Positions 7,929 to 15,166 of a DNA stretch of 31,244 nt are shown here, piece by piece; the first letter of the stretch is position 1, and each line of letters opens with the position of its first letter. The position numbers and the translations under genes were made by a program. Location: assembly GCA_023422695.1 (NCBI GenBank), contig JAFAGN010000207.1, positions 1 through 31,244 of the forward strand, in the 5' to 3' direction. The notes under the pieces are model-generated. The model was not told the origin of the DNA. It was given only the letters and a program-made list of their open reading frames with translations, and made no database searches. This DNA is from Pseudomonadota bacterium. GTDB taxonomy: Bacteria > Pseudomonadota > Alphaproteobacteria > Sphingomonadales > Sphingomonadaceae.

Positions 7929-8120
7929 ACTCAACTCGCGAACGCATGTCAATCCGATTAAAAATTGTTCGAAATCATGTTTAGGCCTTATCTTTGAATC
8001 TCAAGGTTTTAGTTAAAATGCAGCCAATTGTCGACTTGGGCAAATCCGACCTTGGTGCCTTGTCGACATCATATTCTTTTTTTGTTACAAATTGTGCCGA
8101 CAGATTCGGGGGGATCAGAA

Positions 8121-8789
8121 ATGGCGAGAAACCCTACATCGAACCAAAGCAAAGCAAGTAAAGCTTCTTGGTGGAACAGCCTGCCCGAAAAATTTACTGT
8201 CGCGTTCGTCACTGCGATGGGGACTGTTCTGGTTACAATGGGCGGCCCAGTGCTAAAAGATTATGCTTGGAGAACGTCGAACAAGACCAATCTTTCCGAA
8301 AAGGCGGTGGCGTTTCAGCAAAGTATGTGGCTGGCGAATAACCAGTGCGTCGCCGATCCCAGCGCGGCTATGTGGCATGACAGCGATCGCGGCCGGAAAA
8401 TTGATGCCGTGATTTGCCCCGAAACCGGCGATATTGTTGTCACCATGCGCGATAGAAGCGGCAGGCTTGTCCAAGGCTTCGCGGACCTTTCGGAGTTGAA
8501 GGGTCAATACGAAATGCATCCCCGACCGGTGGAGCAAGTGCTAAAAGAAATCGGCTTCGGCAGCGCTTATGCAAGGGAAAGTCGATTTGGTACGGCGTAT
8601 GATCGAGGTTCGCAACAACTCGCTCAGACGGTGATGTGCCAGATAATGATGCAGGACGGGCGCAGCCTTCGTCGCCGTCTGGCGGTCGGACCCAATCAGT
8701 GCGTCGAGATATTGATCGACACCTTCACCGGGCGAGTCATTTACCAACGAGCGATCCCGTGCGTCCCCAACTGCGCGCAAAATGTATGA
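8121..8789 (+). CDS. Membrane-anchored hypothetical protein with a Cys-containing extracytoplasmic domain
   Basis: The start at 8121 is set by GGGGGGA 6 bases upstream. The longer frame from 8028 reads through AT-rich leader sequence. The 222-residue protein has a polar N-terminus (1-24), one hydrophobic segment (about 26-46, FTVAFVTAMGTVLVTMGGPV) and a C-terminal domain with cysteines at 76, 99, 173, 194, 214 and 218, suggesting disulfides in the periplasm. Two short segments look alike (CPETGDIVV near 99 and IDTFTGRVI near 200-207), so an internal duplication is possible. Its stop overlaps the start of the next gene (ATGA), so the two are translationally coupled. I do not recognise the family. 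Base composition is lower in GC than the flanks. Confidence 0.7.
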   Translation: MARNPTSNQSKASKASWWNSLPEKFTVAFVTAMGTVLVTMGGPVLKDYAWRTSNKTNLSEKAVAFQQSMWLANNQCVADPSAAMWHDSDRGRKIDAVICPETGDIVVTMRDRSGRLVQGFADLSELKGQYEMHPRPVEQVLKEIGFGSAYARESRFGTAYDRGSQQLAQTVMCQIMMQDGRSLRRRLAVGPNQCVEILIDTFTGRVIYQRAIPCVPNCAQNV

Positions 8790-9025
8790 CGCGAAACCTT
8801 GGCTTGGTCGGCATCGCCGGATTGCTTACACTGCTGGTCAACATCCAGCCGACCGAGGCATTTCAGGCGCGCCCGCAACGCGATACGCCAGCGGAAGGAC
8901 CAACGGAGCGAAGAGTCGAGACGCCGCCGCCGCCGCCGTCGCTCAACACCTGTAGGACAAGAGTACTCAGCAACGAGGAAAAACGGACGTGCTGCCGCGC
9001 ATATCCCGAACAGCTCATCAGATAA
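8786..9025 (+). CDS. Small secreted proline-containing protein
   Basis: This 79-residue protein starts at ATG 8786, inside the ATGA overlap with the preceding gene, whose translation would deliver ribosomes to it. Residues 1-25 form a signal peptide (GLVGIAGLLTLLVNI, then PTEA as a likely cleavage region). The mature part is short and polar, with a PPPPP run (47-51) and cysteines at 56, 69 and 70. It is too small to assign, and no homologous family comes to mind. The tight coupling to the membrane-anchored neighbour suggests both act in the periplasm, perhaps together. Confidence 0.6.
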   Translation: MTRNLGLVGIAGLLTLLVNIQPTEAFQARPQRDTPAEGPTERRVETPPPPPSLNTCRTRVLSNEEKRTCCRAYPEQLIR

Positions 9026-9242
9026 TGCCAAGCCGCAGCGGACACGCCGCAGCTAAATCGCGCCGCAGAAGCCCCGGTTGCGGGACGTCATTCATTGCCT
9101 GCTCGCGGTCGCGTTTGAGACCTGTCTGGCCTTGGCCCCTCGAACTCCCGGCCGTTAGATCGACGGTCGCGCAAATCCCATTTCGTACCTCCGGACCAAG
9201 CCAGCTGTGCGTATGGTTCGGGCCGCCACCGGTAATCACCCC

Positions 9243-9268
9243 GACTCTCGCGTGAACCGCCGAGAGTC
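9243..9268. terminator. Perfect 8-bp hairpin in the gap
   Basis: GACTCTCG and CGAGAGTC form a perfect stem around a 10-base loop, followed on the plus strand by TAATCTTTAG. The T tract is poor, so termination is only possible. The nearest plus-strand gene ends 217 bases upstream. Confidence 0.3.
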
Positions 9269-9616
9269 TAATCTTTAGATGCCCTCCAAAGGCACCGCAC
9301 TGTCCCGCCCCTCGAACATCGTCCATTGCGTCGGCCCGCGCGACCCGCATGCGCTCGACGATATTTCGGTCCGTCATCGAAGCTGTGATCTCGACATCCA
9401 CTTTCCGGTCTGCGCGGGCCATGGCCAGTGGAACAGCCAGATCGAGCTGGTCAGCCATCGCTCGATCCGCGTCCCCAGCCACGACATCGCGCCGTCGGAC
9501 GAAGGTCATCTGATGCTGACGGTCCGACTTGATCCGTCGGAGGACGTCGAATGACCGATCTCGGACCCAGCGACCCCTGACGAACGGGTTGCCAGACTTG
9601 CGCACGATATTTATCA

Positions 9617-9632
9617 CGCTACAAATGTAGCG
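9617..9632. promoter_or_regulatory. Palindrome CGCTACA-AA-TGTAGCG, candidate BlaI/MecI/CopY-type operator
   Basis: The 7-bp arms are perfect, and the core TACA-N2-TGTA is the known recognition core of the BlaI/MecI/CopY repressor family. It ends 5 bases before the GGAG ribosome site (9638-9641) of the gene at 9647, which is a good position for repression. No BlaI-family gene lies in the window. Confidence 0.4.
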
Positions 9633-9646
9633 CGACTGGAGCCCTG

Positions 9647-10084
9647 ATGCTGACGACCCTCTTCACCCTCGCCGCCGCGGCCTCGACACCGACGTCGGCG
9701 CCCGCCGCCGACCGCGCTGCGATCGAGGCGACCTGCTTCGACTATGTCGACGGCCAGCTCGAAGGCGATGCCGAGCGCGTCAAACGCGCGCTGCACCCCG
9801 ACCTCGCCAAGCGCCGTGTACTCGGCGACACCCCCGACGAACGGCTCGGCCTGCAACGCATGACCCGCGAGGAGCTCGTCGGCTTGACCCGCGAGGGCGC
9901 GCTCAAGACGCCGAGGAGCGACTGGAACCGCGCGTGCAAAATCCTCGACGTCACCGGCAATGCGGCGGCGGTGCGCGCCGAAACGCCGTGGTTCGTCGAC
10001 TATTTCCACATGGGAAAATTCGGCGAGCGCTGGGTCATCGTCAACGCCCTCTGGCATATGAAGCCGCGTGCGGCGACCGAATAG
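9647..10084 (+). CDS. Secreted NTF2-like / putative lumazine-binding family protein
   Basis: This 145-residue protein has an N-terminal signal-peptide-like stretch (MLTTLFTLAAAASTPTSAPAA). The mature part has the NTF2-like pattern. A first helix (DRAAIEATCFDYVDGQLEGD) is followed by RVKRALHPDLAKR, a MTREELVGLTREG helix, and two terminal beta-strand segments (AAAVRAETPWFVDYFHMGKFGERWVIVNALW, 109-139). This resembles the putative lumazine-binding family of SnoaL/NTF2-like proteins, whose members are often of unknown substrate. GGAG lies 5 bases before the ATG. A TACA-N2-TGTA palindrome immediately upstream suggests a dedicated repressor. Confidence 0.75.
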   Translation: MLTTLFTLAAAASTPTSAPAADRAAIEATCFDYVDGQLEGDAERVKRALHPDLAKRRVLGDTPDERLGLQRMTREELVGLTREGALKTPRSDWNRACKILDVTGNAAAVRAETPWFVDYFHMGKFGERWVIVNALWHMKPRAATE

Positions 10085-10256
10085 GCATCGGCGCGCCGCT
10101 CATCGCCCCGGCGCCGAAAAGACCGTCCGCCAGTCGCATTGGCCAATCGCGCCGCGGAACTTCGTGCGCTTTCAAACATTTATCGCATGCGTGGGGCAAC
10201 AATGAAGCATGCCCACGCCCTCCGGCCCGGCACGCGACCCGAATGGAGTGATGTCG

Positions 10257-10724
10257 ATGAAAAAGCTGATGATCCTGCCGCTTGCCGCGGCGACCGCGCT
10301 GGCAGGCTGCGCCGGTACGTACGGCGGTGTCGGTGCGGGCGCCGAGCGCTATGACGACGGCGGCTACGGCTATTATGATCCGGGCTATTACAGCCAATAT
10401 GGCAATTATGATTATGATCGCCCCGACCCGCGTCACGGCGGCTATTATGCCGACAATTATTACCGCAGCGACCGCCGGTACCGCGAGCGCCGCCTGTCGA
10501 GCAACGACCGCGTCTATCGCGGTCGGGACGGCAAATATTATTGCCGCCGCAACGACGGGTCGACTGGCTTGATCGTCGGCGGCATCGCGGGCGGGATCGC
10601 GGGCAACGTCATCGCGCCGGGCGGATCGGAGACGCTGGGTACCGTGCTCGGCGCAATCGGCGGCGCCGTCGCCGGGCGCGCGATCGAACGCAGCGGCAAC
10701 GACAACGACGTGCGCTGCCGCTGA
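10257..10724 (+). CDS. Glycine-zipper outer-membrane lipoprotein (17 kDa surface antigen-like)
   Basis: The start at 10257 gives MKKLMILPLAAATALAGC, a lipoprotein signal with the lipobox LAGC and lipidation at C18. GGAG (10245-10248) is 8 bases away. The in-frame ATG at 10251 would be only 2 bases from it. The 155-residue protein then has a Tyr/Gly/Asp-rich segment (about 35-80, many YY and NY pairs) and a DGKYYCRR stretch. It ends in a glycine-zipper region (IVGGIAGGIAGNVIAPGG, then LGTVLGAIGGAVAGRAI), as in the Rickettsia 17 kDa antigen family. A location in the outer membrane is likely. The Tyr-rich linker is unusual. It converges with the N-acetyltransferase gene, with only 16 bp between stops. 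Confidence 0.88.
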   Translation: MKKLMILPLAAATALAGCAGTYGGVGAGAERYDDGGYGYYDPGYYSQYGNYDYDRPDPRHGGYYADNYYRSDRRYRERRLSSNDRVYRGRDGKYYCRRNDGSTGLIVGGIAGGIAGNVIAPGGSETLGTVLGAIGGAVAGRAIERSGNDNDVRCR

Positions 10725-10740
10725 ACGACGCGCGCCGCCG

Positions 10741-11622
10741 CTAGCCGGAGATCTCGGCGGTGGCGGCGCGCTCGATCGCCGGGCGCCAGCTCCGCTGCAC
10801 GGGCAGCAGGAAAATCTCGGCCAGCGCACGCTCGATCTCGTCGGCGGTCAGGTATCGCCGATCGGTCCGCCCGTCGGCCAGCCGCACCGTCAGCCGGTTG
10901 TCGCGCAGGCCATAGCGCGCCTCGGCGGTCGTGCGCGCCGCCACCAGCTGGCGGGTGAAGTGCGAATCGGGATGGGTCGAGGTGTACCAGTTGCCGACCA
11001 CGCAATCGACCGGCGGCGCGGGCGCATCGTCCAGCCGGTACAGCGCCTGCCAATCGTCGCCGATGCGCGCTGTCACCTCCCATCCAAAATCGCTGCGCAG
11101 CACGCGGTAATCCTCGTGCCGCGTCGCTTGCGGCGCATCGCTGTCCATCGCCAGCGGTTGCGGCGGCACCGCGGCGCCGAACCCGACATCGGCCAGCCAC
11201 GGCCGCCCGTCCAGCGTCACCAGCACCACCTGATGCGTGCGCGGCGTGTCGGGCGCATCGGCGGGCAGCATCCAGCGCACCCGCCCCAGCATTGCCTCCG
11301 CCTCGAACCCGATCGCCTGCAATATCCGCAGGAACAGGCTGTTCTGTTCGAAACAATAACCGCCGCGCCGCCGGTCGATCAGCTTGGCGGCGACCGCGTC
11401 GGGTCCGATATCGATGCCGACGCCGGTCAAGGCGTCGATCGCCTCGAACGGGATCGCGGCGATATGCGCGGCCTGAAGCGCCGCCAGCACCTCGGCGGTC
11501 GGCGCGACCGGCCCGCGATAGCCGATCCGCGCCAGATAGCGCGTCAGCAGCGGCGCTGGAGCGGTCGGCGCCGGGTCGCCATCCTCGTGGCCGGGAGCGG
11601 GGGCAGCGGGATAGTGCAACAT
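10741..11622 (-). CDS. Arylamine N-acetyltransferase
   Basis: The 293-residue cytoplasmic enzyme transfers acetyl from acetyl-CoA to arylamines or hydrazines through a Cys-His-Asp triad. Counted from the ATG at 11622, the triad is C90 in RRGGYCFEQN, H130 in RTHQVVLV and D145 in WLADVGFG. The N-terminal IPFEAIDALTG segment is also typical. GGAG lies 9 bases before ATG 11622; a TTG two codons upstream is a weaker alternative. Length is close to the usual 270-290 residues. The start is preceded by about 100 bp containing a hairpin and a TACA-N2-TGTA palindrome, so it may be regulated separately from the upstream secreted-protein gene. Confidence 0.93.
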   Translation of the reverse strand: MLHYPAAPAPGHEDGDPAPTAPAPLLTRYLARIGYRGPVAPTAEVLAALQAAHIAAIPFEAIDALTGVGIDIGPDAVAAKLIDRRRGGYCFEQNSLFLRILQAIGFEAEAMLGRVRWMLPADAPDTPRTHQVVLVTLDGRPWLADVGFGAAVPPQPLAMDSDAPQATRHEDYRVLRSDFGWEVTARIGDDWQALYRLDDAPAPPVDCVVGNWYTSTHPDSHFTRQLVAARTTAEARYGLRDNRLTVRLADGRTDRRYLTADEIERALAEIFLLPVQRSWRPAIERAATAEISG

Positions 11623-11667
11623 CGGCAAGAACTCCGTTCGCGAATCAATTGCCGATGCTTATGAAAG

Positions 11668-11683
11668 CTCAACTGCGGTTGAG
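11668..11683 (-). terminator. Short hairpin between the secreted-protein gene and the acetyltransferase gene
   Basis: CTCAAC and GTTGAG form a 6-bp stem with a 4-base loop. On the minus strand it follows the stop of the 11731-12057 gene by about 50 bases and is followed by GCTTTC. It is a weak candidate terminator or attenuator. Confidence 0.28.
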
Positions 11684-11720
11684 ATCAAGCGCCTTTTCTG
11701 CACCAAATCGGACCGCCCAC

Positions 11721-11730
11721 TACAGCTGTA
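11721..11730. promoter_or_regulatory. TACA-GC-TGTA palindrome, possible BlaI/CopY-type operator
   Basis: TACAGCTGTA has the same TACA-N2-TGTA core as the 16-base palindrome at 9617-9632. It abuts the stop codon of the minus-strand secreted-protein gene and lies about 100 bp upstream of the acetyltransferase start, so that gene would be the target. The outer bases are not symmetric, unlike the 9617 site. Confidence 0.27.
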
Positions 11731-12057
11731 TCAGCCAGCGCTGCGGCGGCGCTTTTCCCACGACAGCATCCTTTTGCGGACACAGCGCGAAACCTGCTCA
11801 TGCTTCTTCGGGCTCACCACCCCGATCGTCTTTTTCCCGTAACAACGCACCGTCGCCAGGCAGGCGGCGCGATCGAACGGCAGGTCGCCCGTCGACCGCG
11901 TCACCGCGCATTGCAGTCCCTTTCCGTCGGGCGCGTTCTGCAGATGGACGCCATGCCGCTGCAACTTGGCGATTACGACGATTTCTTCATCGAAATTGGC
12001 ATCGGGTACCGGAACGCTCATCAACAATAATGTTGGCGCAATGAAGGTGAAAAACAC
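11731..12057 (-). CDS. Small secreted Cys-containing protein with IVVIA motif
   Basis: The start is taken as GTG 12057 because GGAGG lies 6 bases upstream; the GTG at 12072 would place that site inside the gene. The 108-residue product has a signal peptide (1 to about 20, MFFTFIAPTLLLMSVPVPDA), then EEIVVIAK (24-31). Cysteines at 50, 66, 72 and 92 follow, around GLQCAVTRSTGDLPFDRAAC, and the tail is basic. The order IVV motif, Cys, STGD, Cys-x5-Cys is seen in many short sphingomonad periplasmic proteins of unknown function. Two disulfides are likely. It is transcribed toward the acetyltransferase gene and diverges from the gene at 12374. Confidence 0.7.
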   Translation of the reverse strand: MFFTFIAPTLLLMSVPVPDANFDEEIVVIAKLQRHGVHLQNAPDGKGLQCAVTRSTGDLPFDRAACLATVRCYGKKTIGVVSPKKHEQVSRCVRKRMLSWEKRRRSAG

Positions 12058-12373
12058 GACCCTTCCTCCCACAGCAGAATCGAACGAGCCATTATTATAG
12101 ATGTGGAGTTGCTGGGAGCTGAACTATTTCCCAGCATCGACCCGCCCAATTTAGTCCTATCTGCAGTGTCATTGTCGGGAGTGAGCTTGGCGAAGGAGAA
12201 ATAGTCCGACGTCGCCCGCCCGCTGGTCGGCGTCCGCCCGCGCCTTGTCGAAGTCCCCACGACACGCGCATCCGTCGCGGCTAGCGTCGGCACGGTCGGA
12301 GCACCAGCCGCGGACCGTCCCCGCAACCGGTTTCCGGCGCCCGTTTCGTCGGCCATCATCCGGGAGTCAGCCC
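12058..12373. other. Divergent intergenic region with a hairpin
   Basis: This 316-bp gap separates two genes read outward and should hold both promoters. It contains an imperfectly placed stem GCTGGGA / TCCCAGC at 12111-12135. A minus-strand frame crosses it but has no start signal or domain. No certain promoter was recognised. Confidence 0.4.
12111..12135. promoter_or_regulatory. 7-bp inverted repeat in the divergent promoter region
   Basis: GCTGGGA and TCCCAGC are separated by 11 bases. It lies 54 bp from the start of the minus-strand secreted-protein gene, so it could be an operator or a leader hairpin. No consensus is recognised. Confidence 0.25.
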
Positions 12374-13267
12374 ATGCGCCTTGCCCTGCTCGCCATCGCT
12401 CCGCTCGCCGCGACCTTGCTCGCGGCACCTGCCGCGGCGCAGTCCGACGCGCCGATCGTCGTCATCGGTCAGCGCGATCTTGAACAGCAGATCGACTCCT
12501 TTGTCGGCGCGCTGACCCCGGCGTCGCCGCGGGGCCAGATCGCGCGGTTCGAAACCGCCGTTTGCCCCGGCGTGTTCGGCATCCCCGAGGCGCAGCGCGC
12601 CGCGGTGCGTGAGCGCATCCGCGCGGTGGCCAAAGGCGTCGGGATCGACGTCGCCGCGCCCGACTGCAAGCCCAATCTGGTCGTGATGATCACCGCCGAC
12701 AAGGCCGCGTTCCTGAAAGCGCTGGGCAAGGATCATAGCTATATGTTCGGCGACCGAACGCCGGTGCAGGTCCGCAAAATCCTTGCCGAACCCGGGTCGG
12801 CCACCGCTTGGCAGATCCAGACGATGGTCAACGGCGACGGCCGGGCGATCTCGAACGAGGGCGATATGCCGATCAACCGCACCACCCGCAATCCGTCGCG
12901 GATCACCGCCGCGGCCCGGCCCGCGTTCATGGCGGCTGCCGTCGTCGTCGAAGGCAAGGCGCTGGAGGGGCTGTCGACCACACAATTGGCCGACTATGCC
13001 GCGATGCGCGCACTGGCCCGCATTGATCCAACGCGCGTCGATGCTGCGGCGCCCGCGACCATCCTGCGCGTGCTCGACGCTTCCGCCGACAGCGAAGTGC
13101 CGGTGACATTGACGCAGTGGGATTTCGCGTTCCTCAAGGGGCTTTATTCCAGTCCCGACAACCTCTACGCCCCGTCACAGCGTTCGGCGATCGAGCGCAC
13201 GATGAACCAGGAATTTGAGCGTGCGGACGGCGAAGATGCGCCCCAACGTGCCAAATCTCCGGGTTAG
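12374..13267 (+). CDS. Secreted hypothetical protein with IVVIG motif
   Basis: GGGAG lies 7 bases before ATG 12374. The 297-residue protein has a clear signal peptide (MRLALLAIAPLAATLLAAPAAA) and then APIVVIGQR (26-34), an IVV-type motif close to the cleavage site. The mature domain includes ETAVCPGVFGIP and APDCKPNLVVMITADKAAFL, so at least two cysteines could pair. Near the end is FAFLKGLYSSPDNLYAPSQRSAIERTM. I do not recognise a named domain, though related proteins of unknown function are familiar from sphingomonads. It lies 25 bp before the next gene on the same strand, so the two probably form an operon. Confidence 0.75.
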   Translation: MRLALLAIAPLAATLLAAPAAAQSDAPIVVIGQRDLEQQIDSFVGALTPASPRGQIARFETAVCPGVFGIPEAQRAAVRERIRAVAKGVGIDVAAPDCKPNLVVMITADKAAFLKALGKDHSYMFGDRTPVQVRKILAEPGSATAWQIQTMVNGDGRAISNEGDMPINRTTRNPSRITAAARPAFMAAAVVVEGKALEGLSTTQLADYAAMRALARIDPTRVDAAAPATILRVLDASADSEVPVTLTQWDFAFLKGLYSSPDNLYAPSQRSAIERTMNQEFERADGEDAPQRAKSPG

Positions 13268-13292
13268 GCGGACAGAGAAATGACGGGCGGCC

Positions 13293-13841
13293 ATGACGAC
13301 AATTGCACCGGATAACATCGCTTCGGCGAAACAGCGCCTGGCGCTTGCGCTGCGCCCGCGGATCGCGCTGATCGGCCTGACCAGTGCCGCGCTCGCATTT
13401 TCCGGCGACCCTGAAGATCGCATCGCGGTGACCGACCGCATATCGCACACCGATGCTGCGGGTTCCGGCGCCGAGGCATGGAGCGCCGCCACGGTCGCGC
13501 TGGTCACCGCGCTCGACGCCGACCCCGACCTGCGCGCATTGCGCCAGCGGCTGTTCAACGTCGGGGTCGCATCGGCGTTCGAAGGGGATCAGGACAGCGC
13601 TGGTTTGTGGACCAGCATGGTGCTGCGCTGCCCGCGTACCAGCCTCTCGACGCTCGAAACGCTGGCCGCCGACGACGCGGGGATCGCCCGCGCCGATCGC
13701 AACGAGGTTTCCGCGCAATTCGCGATCTACATGCTACGCAATCATCACCGCGACTGGCAGGCGAACCGCACCAAGCTGCCCGATGTCGGCGACAGCCCCT
13801 ACACGCCCCCCGAGGAGTGGAACCCGCTCGTCGCCACCTGA
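13293..13841 (+). CDS. Hypothetical protein, second gene of a pair
   Basis: The 182-residue protein has a mildly hydrophobic segment near residues 24-37 (IALIGLTSAALAFS) preceded by basic residues. It could be a signal anchor or a weak signal peptide. The rest is soluble-looking and rich in Ala, Asp and Arg, with AEAWSAATVALVTALDADPDLRALRQRL helices and a C-terminal NHHRDWQANRTKLPDVG segment. No domain is recognised. No good ribosome site is seen before ATG 13293, and the short gap to the upstream gene suggests reinitiation. It converges with osmC, with 8 bp between the stop codons. Confidence 0.6.
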   Translation: MTTIAPDNIASAKQRLALALRPRIALIGLTSAALAFSGDPEDRIAVTDRISHTDAAGSGAEAWSAATVALVTALDADPDLRALRQRLFNVGVASAFEGDQDSAGLWTSMVLRCPRTSLSTLETLAADDAGIARADRNEVSAQFAIYMLRNHHRDWQANRTKLPDVGDSPYTPPEEWNPLVAT

Positions 13842-13849
13842 TCCGCCGC

Positions 13850-14278
13850 CTAATTTTCCAGGCTGTGCTCGAGCGTGATTTCGCAATCGAGCAGCTTGGA
13901 CACCGGGCAGTTCATTTCGGCTTCCTTGGCGATCCGGGCGAATTCATCGGCGTCGATTCCCGGCACTTTGGCGGCCAGCGTCAGCGCCGATTTGCTGATT
14001 TCGAAGCCGCCCTCGACCTGATCGAGCGTCACCGCGGCGGTCGTCTCGAGCGACTCGCCGCTATAGCCCGCCCGCTCCAGCCCGAACGACAGCGCCATCG
14101 TGAAGCACGCCGCATGCGCCGCGGCGATCAGTTCTTCGGGGTTGGTTCCCGGCACGCCTTCGAAGCGCGTCCCGAACCCATAGGGCTGCTGGTCGAGCAC
14201 GCCCGATTTGGTGGTGATCGACCCTTTGCCTTCCTTGCCGAAACCTTCGTAGCGGGCGGATGCGCGATTGACGGTCAT
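13850..14278 (-). CDS. osmC: OsmC-family peroxiredoxin
   Basis: The 142-residue protein reduces organic hydroperoxides in the cytoplasm by a two-cysteine mechanism. The catalytic cysteines are C58 in AAHAACFTMALS and C124 in MNCPVSKLL. QPYGFGTRFEG and GTNPEELIAAAHAA point to the OsmC subgroup rather than Ohr. Length matches the family (about 140). It lies 46 bp after the DUF962 gene on the same strand, and it may be the last member of the minus-strand cluster that starts with ung. That would group DNA repair with oxidative-stress functions. Confidence 0.94.
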   Translation of the reverse strand: MTVNRASARYEGFGKEGKGSITTKSGVLDQQPYGFGTRFEGVPGTNPEELIAAAHAACFTMALSFGLERAGYSGESLETTAAVTLDQVEGGFEISKSALTLAAKVPGIDADEFARIAKEAEMNCPVSKLLDCEITLEHSLEN

Positions 14279-14324
14279 GCTTGTGTCTCCTTGGCCTGCG
14301 AATGATCGATATTACGCGCCGCGC

Positions 14325-14657
14325 TCAGCGCGTCACCCCCGCCCTGTCGAGTTCCGCCCCCAGCCGCCCGGTGAGCCACAGCCCCCACATTTTGAAATCG
14401 GCGGCCAAGCTCCACAGCGGATAGGTAAAGGTCGCGGGCCGGTTCTTCTCGACCCCGAAATGCGCCACCCATGCAAAGAAATATCCGGCCAGCGGCAGAG
14501 CGATCAACCACCCCCAGCGCCCCGTGACCACCGCAGCCACCGCGATCAGCACCACCAGCGTCGTCCCGACATAGTGGAGCGCCCGCGTCGACGCCTTGCT
14601 GTGCTCACGCAAGTAAAAGGGCCAGAATTCGGCGAAGCTGGTATAGAGTCGGGCCAT
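14325..14657 (-). CDS. DUF962 / Mpo1-like membrane protein
   Basis: The 110-residue protein has the hallmark pattern SFAEFWPFYLREHS (7-20), ALHYVGTTLVV (26-36), two membrane segments (about 32-46 and 50-65), AHFGVEKNRPATFTYPLWS (65-83) and DFKMWGLWLTGRL. Histidines 19, 28 and 66 are at the conserved positions. In yeast, Mpo1 of this family is an Fe(II)-dependent dioxygenase acting on 2-hydroxy fatty acids. Sphingomonads make sphingolipids with 2-hydroxy acyl chains, so a related role is conceivable but only inferred. It lies 50 bp after the YaiI-like gene and 46 bp before osmC. Confidence 0.85.
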   Translation of the reverse strand: MARLYTSFAEFWPFYLREHSKASTRALHYVGTTLVVLIAVAAVVTGRWGWLIALPLAGYFFAWVAHFGVEKNRPATFTYPLWSLAADFKMWGLWLTGRLGAELDRAGVTR

Positions 14658-14707
14658 GGCGGCAGGATGCGGCGGCGCCGCACCGGGGTCAACCTGCGCC
14701 GACGCGA

Positions 14708-15166
14708 TTATCGCCGCTTCAATCGCACCAGTGCACCGTCCAGTGCCTGCAAAAATTGCGAACGATCGGCCTTGCTGAACGGCGGCGGGCCGCCCGTCCC
14801 CTCGCCCATCCCGGCGCGCAGATCGGCCATGATCGCGCGCGTCGCGATCGCCGGGCCGATCGACGCCATGGTGAACGGCTTGCCGTTCGGACCCAGCACC
14901 GTTGCCCCCGCCTTGAGCACGCGGTCGGCGAGCAGGATGTCGGCGGTGACCACGATGCTGCGCGCATCCGCCGCTTCGGCGATCCAGTCGTCGGCCGCGT
15001 CGAACCCGTCCGACACAACCACGCGCTCGATCAGCGGATGCTCGGGGACGCGCAGACGGCTGTTGCTGACGACCTTCACCGCAACCTCGTGCCGCCACGC
15101 GACACGGTAAATCTCGTCCTTCACCGGACAGGCGTCGGCATCGACCAGGATCACCGGCGCGCTCAT
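14708..15166 (-). CDS. YaiI/YqxD family (DUF188) PIN-like protein
   Basis: The start ATG 15166 overlaps the TauE/SafE stop by 4 bp (ATGA), which favours it over a further in-frame start at 15184. The 152-residue protein begins MSAPVILVDADACPVK, with D9 and D11 in the conserved DADACPVK motif, then VVVSDGFDAADDWIAE, VVTADILLADRVLKAGA, and a GPPPFSKADRSQFLQALD tail. These are the family landmarks of DUF188, whose fold resembles PIN nucleases. Biochemical function is not established. The coupling to TauE/SafE and ung is strong in sequence but unexplained. Confidence 0.92.
   Translation of the reverse strand: MSAPVILVDADACPVKDEIYRVAWRHEVAVKVVSNSRLRVPEHPLIERVVVSDGFDAADDWIAEAADARSIVVTADILLADRVLKAGATVLGPNGKPFTMASIGPAIATRAIMADLRAGMGEGTGGPPPFSKADRSQFLQALDGALVRLKRR

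Larger units (their letters stand above)
9026..9646. other. 621-bp region without a convincing gene
   Basis: Open frames exist here on both strands (plus 9279-9554, minus 9018-9617), but neither has a ribosome site or a recognisable domain, and they overlap each other. The region contains a hairpin at 9243-9268 and a palindrome at 9617-9632. It may be decayed coding sequence at the right edge of the accessory stretch. Confidence 0.5.

Noticed and set aside
8033..8068. Two GTCGAC sites 30 bp apart as an operator pair
   Set aside because: Short restriction-site-like palindromes with no extended symmetry.
9018..9617. 199-residue minus-strand frame and 91-residue plus frame 9279-9554
   Set aside because: Mutually overlapping, no ribosome site, no domain or signal peptide. 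Could be remnants but not supportable as genes.
10155..10195. GGAAC-containing stretch as a general-stress (EcfG) promoter for the lipoprotein gene
   Set aside because: GGAAC is present but no CGTT-type box occurs at the required spacing.
12180..12240. Minus-strand coding-like fragment in the divergent gap
   Set aside because: A short readable stretch (SDYFSFAKLTPDN) without start, domain or supporting context.
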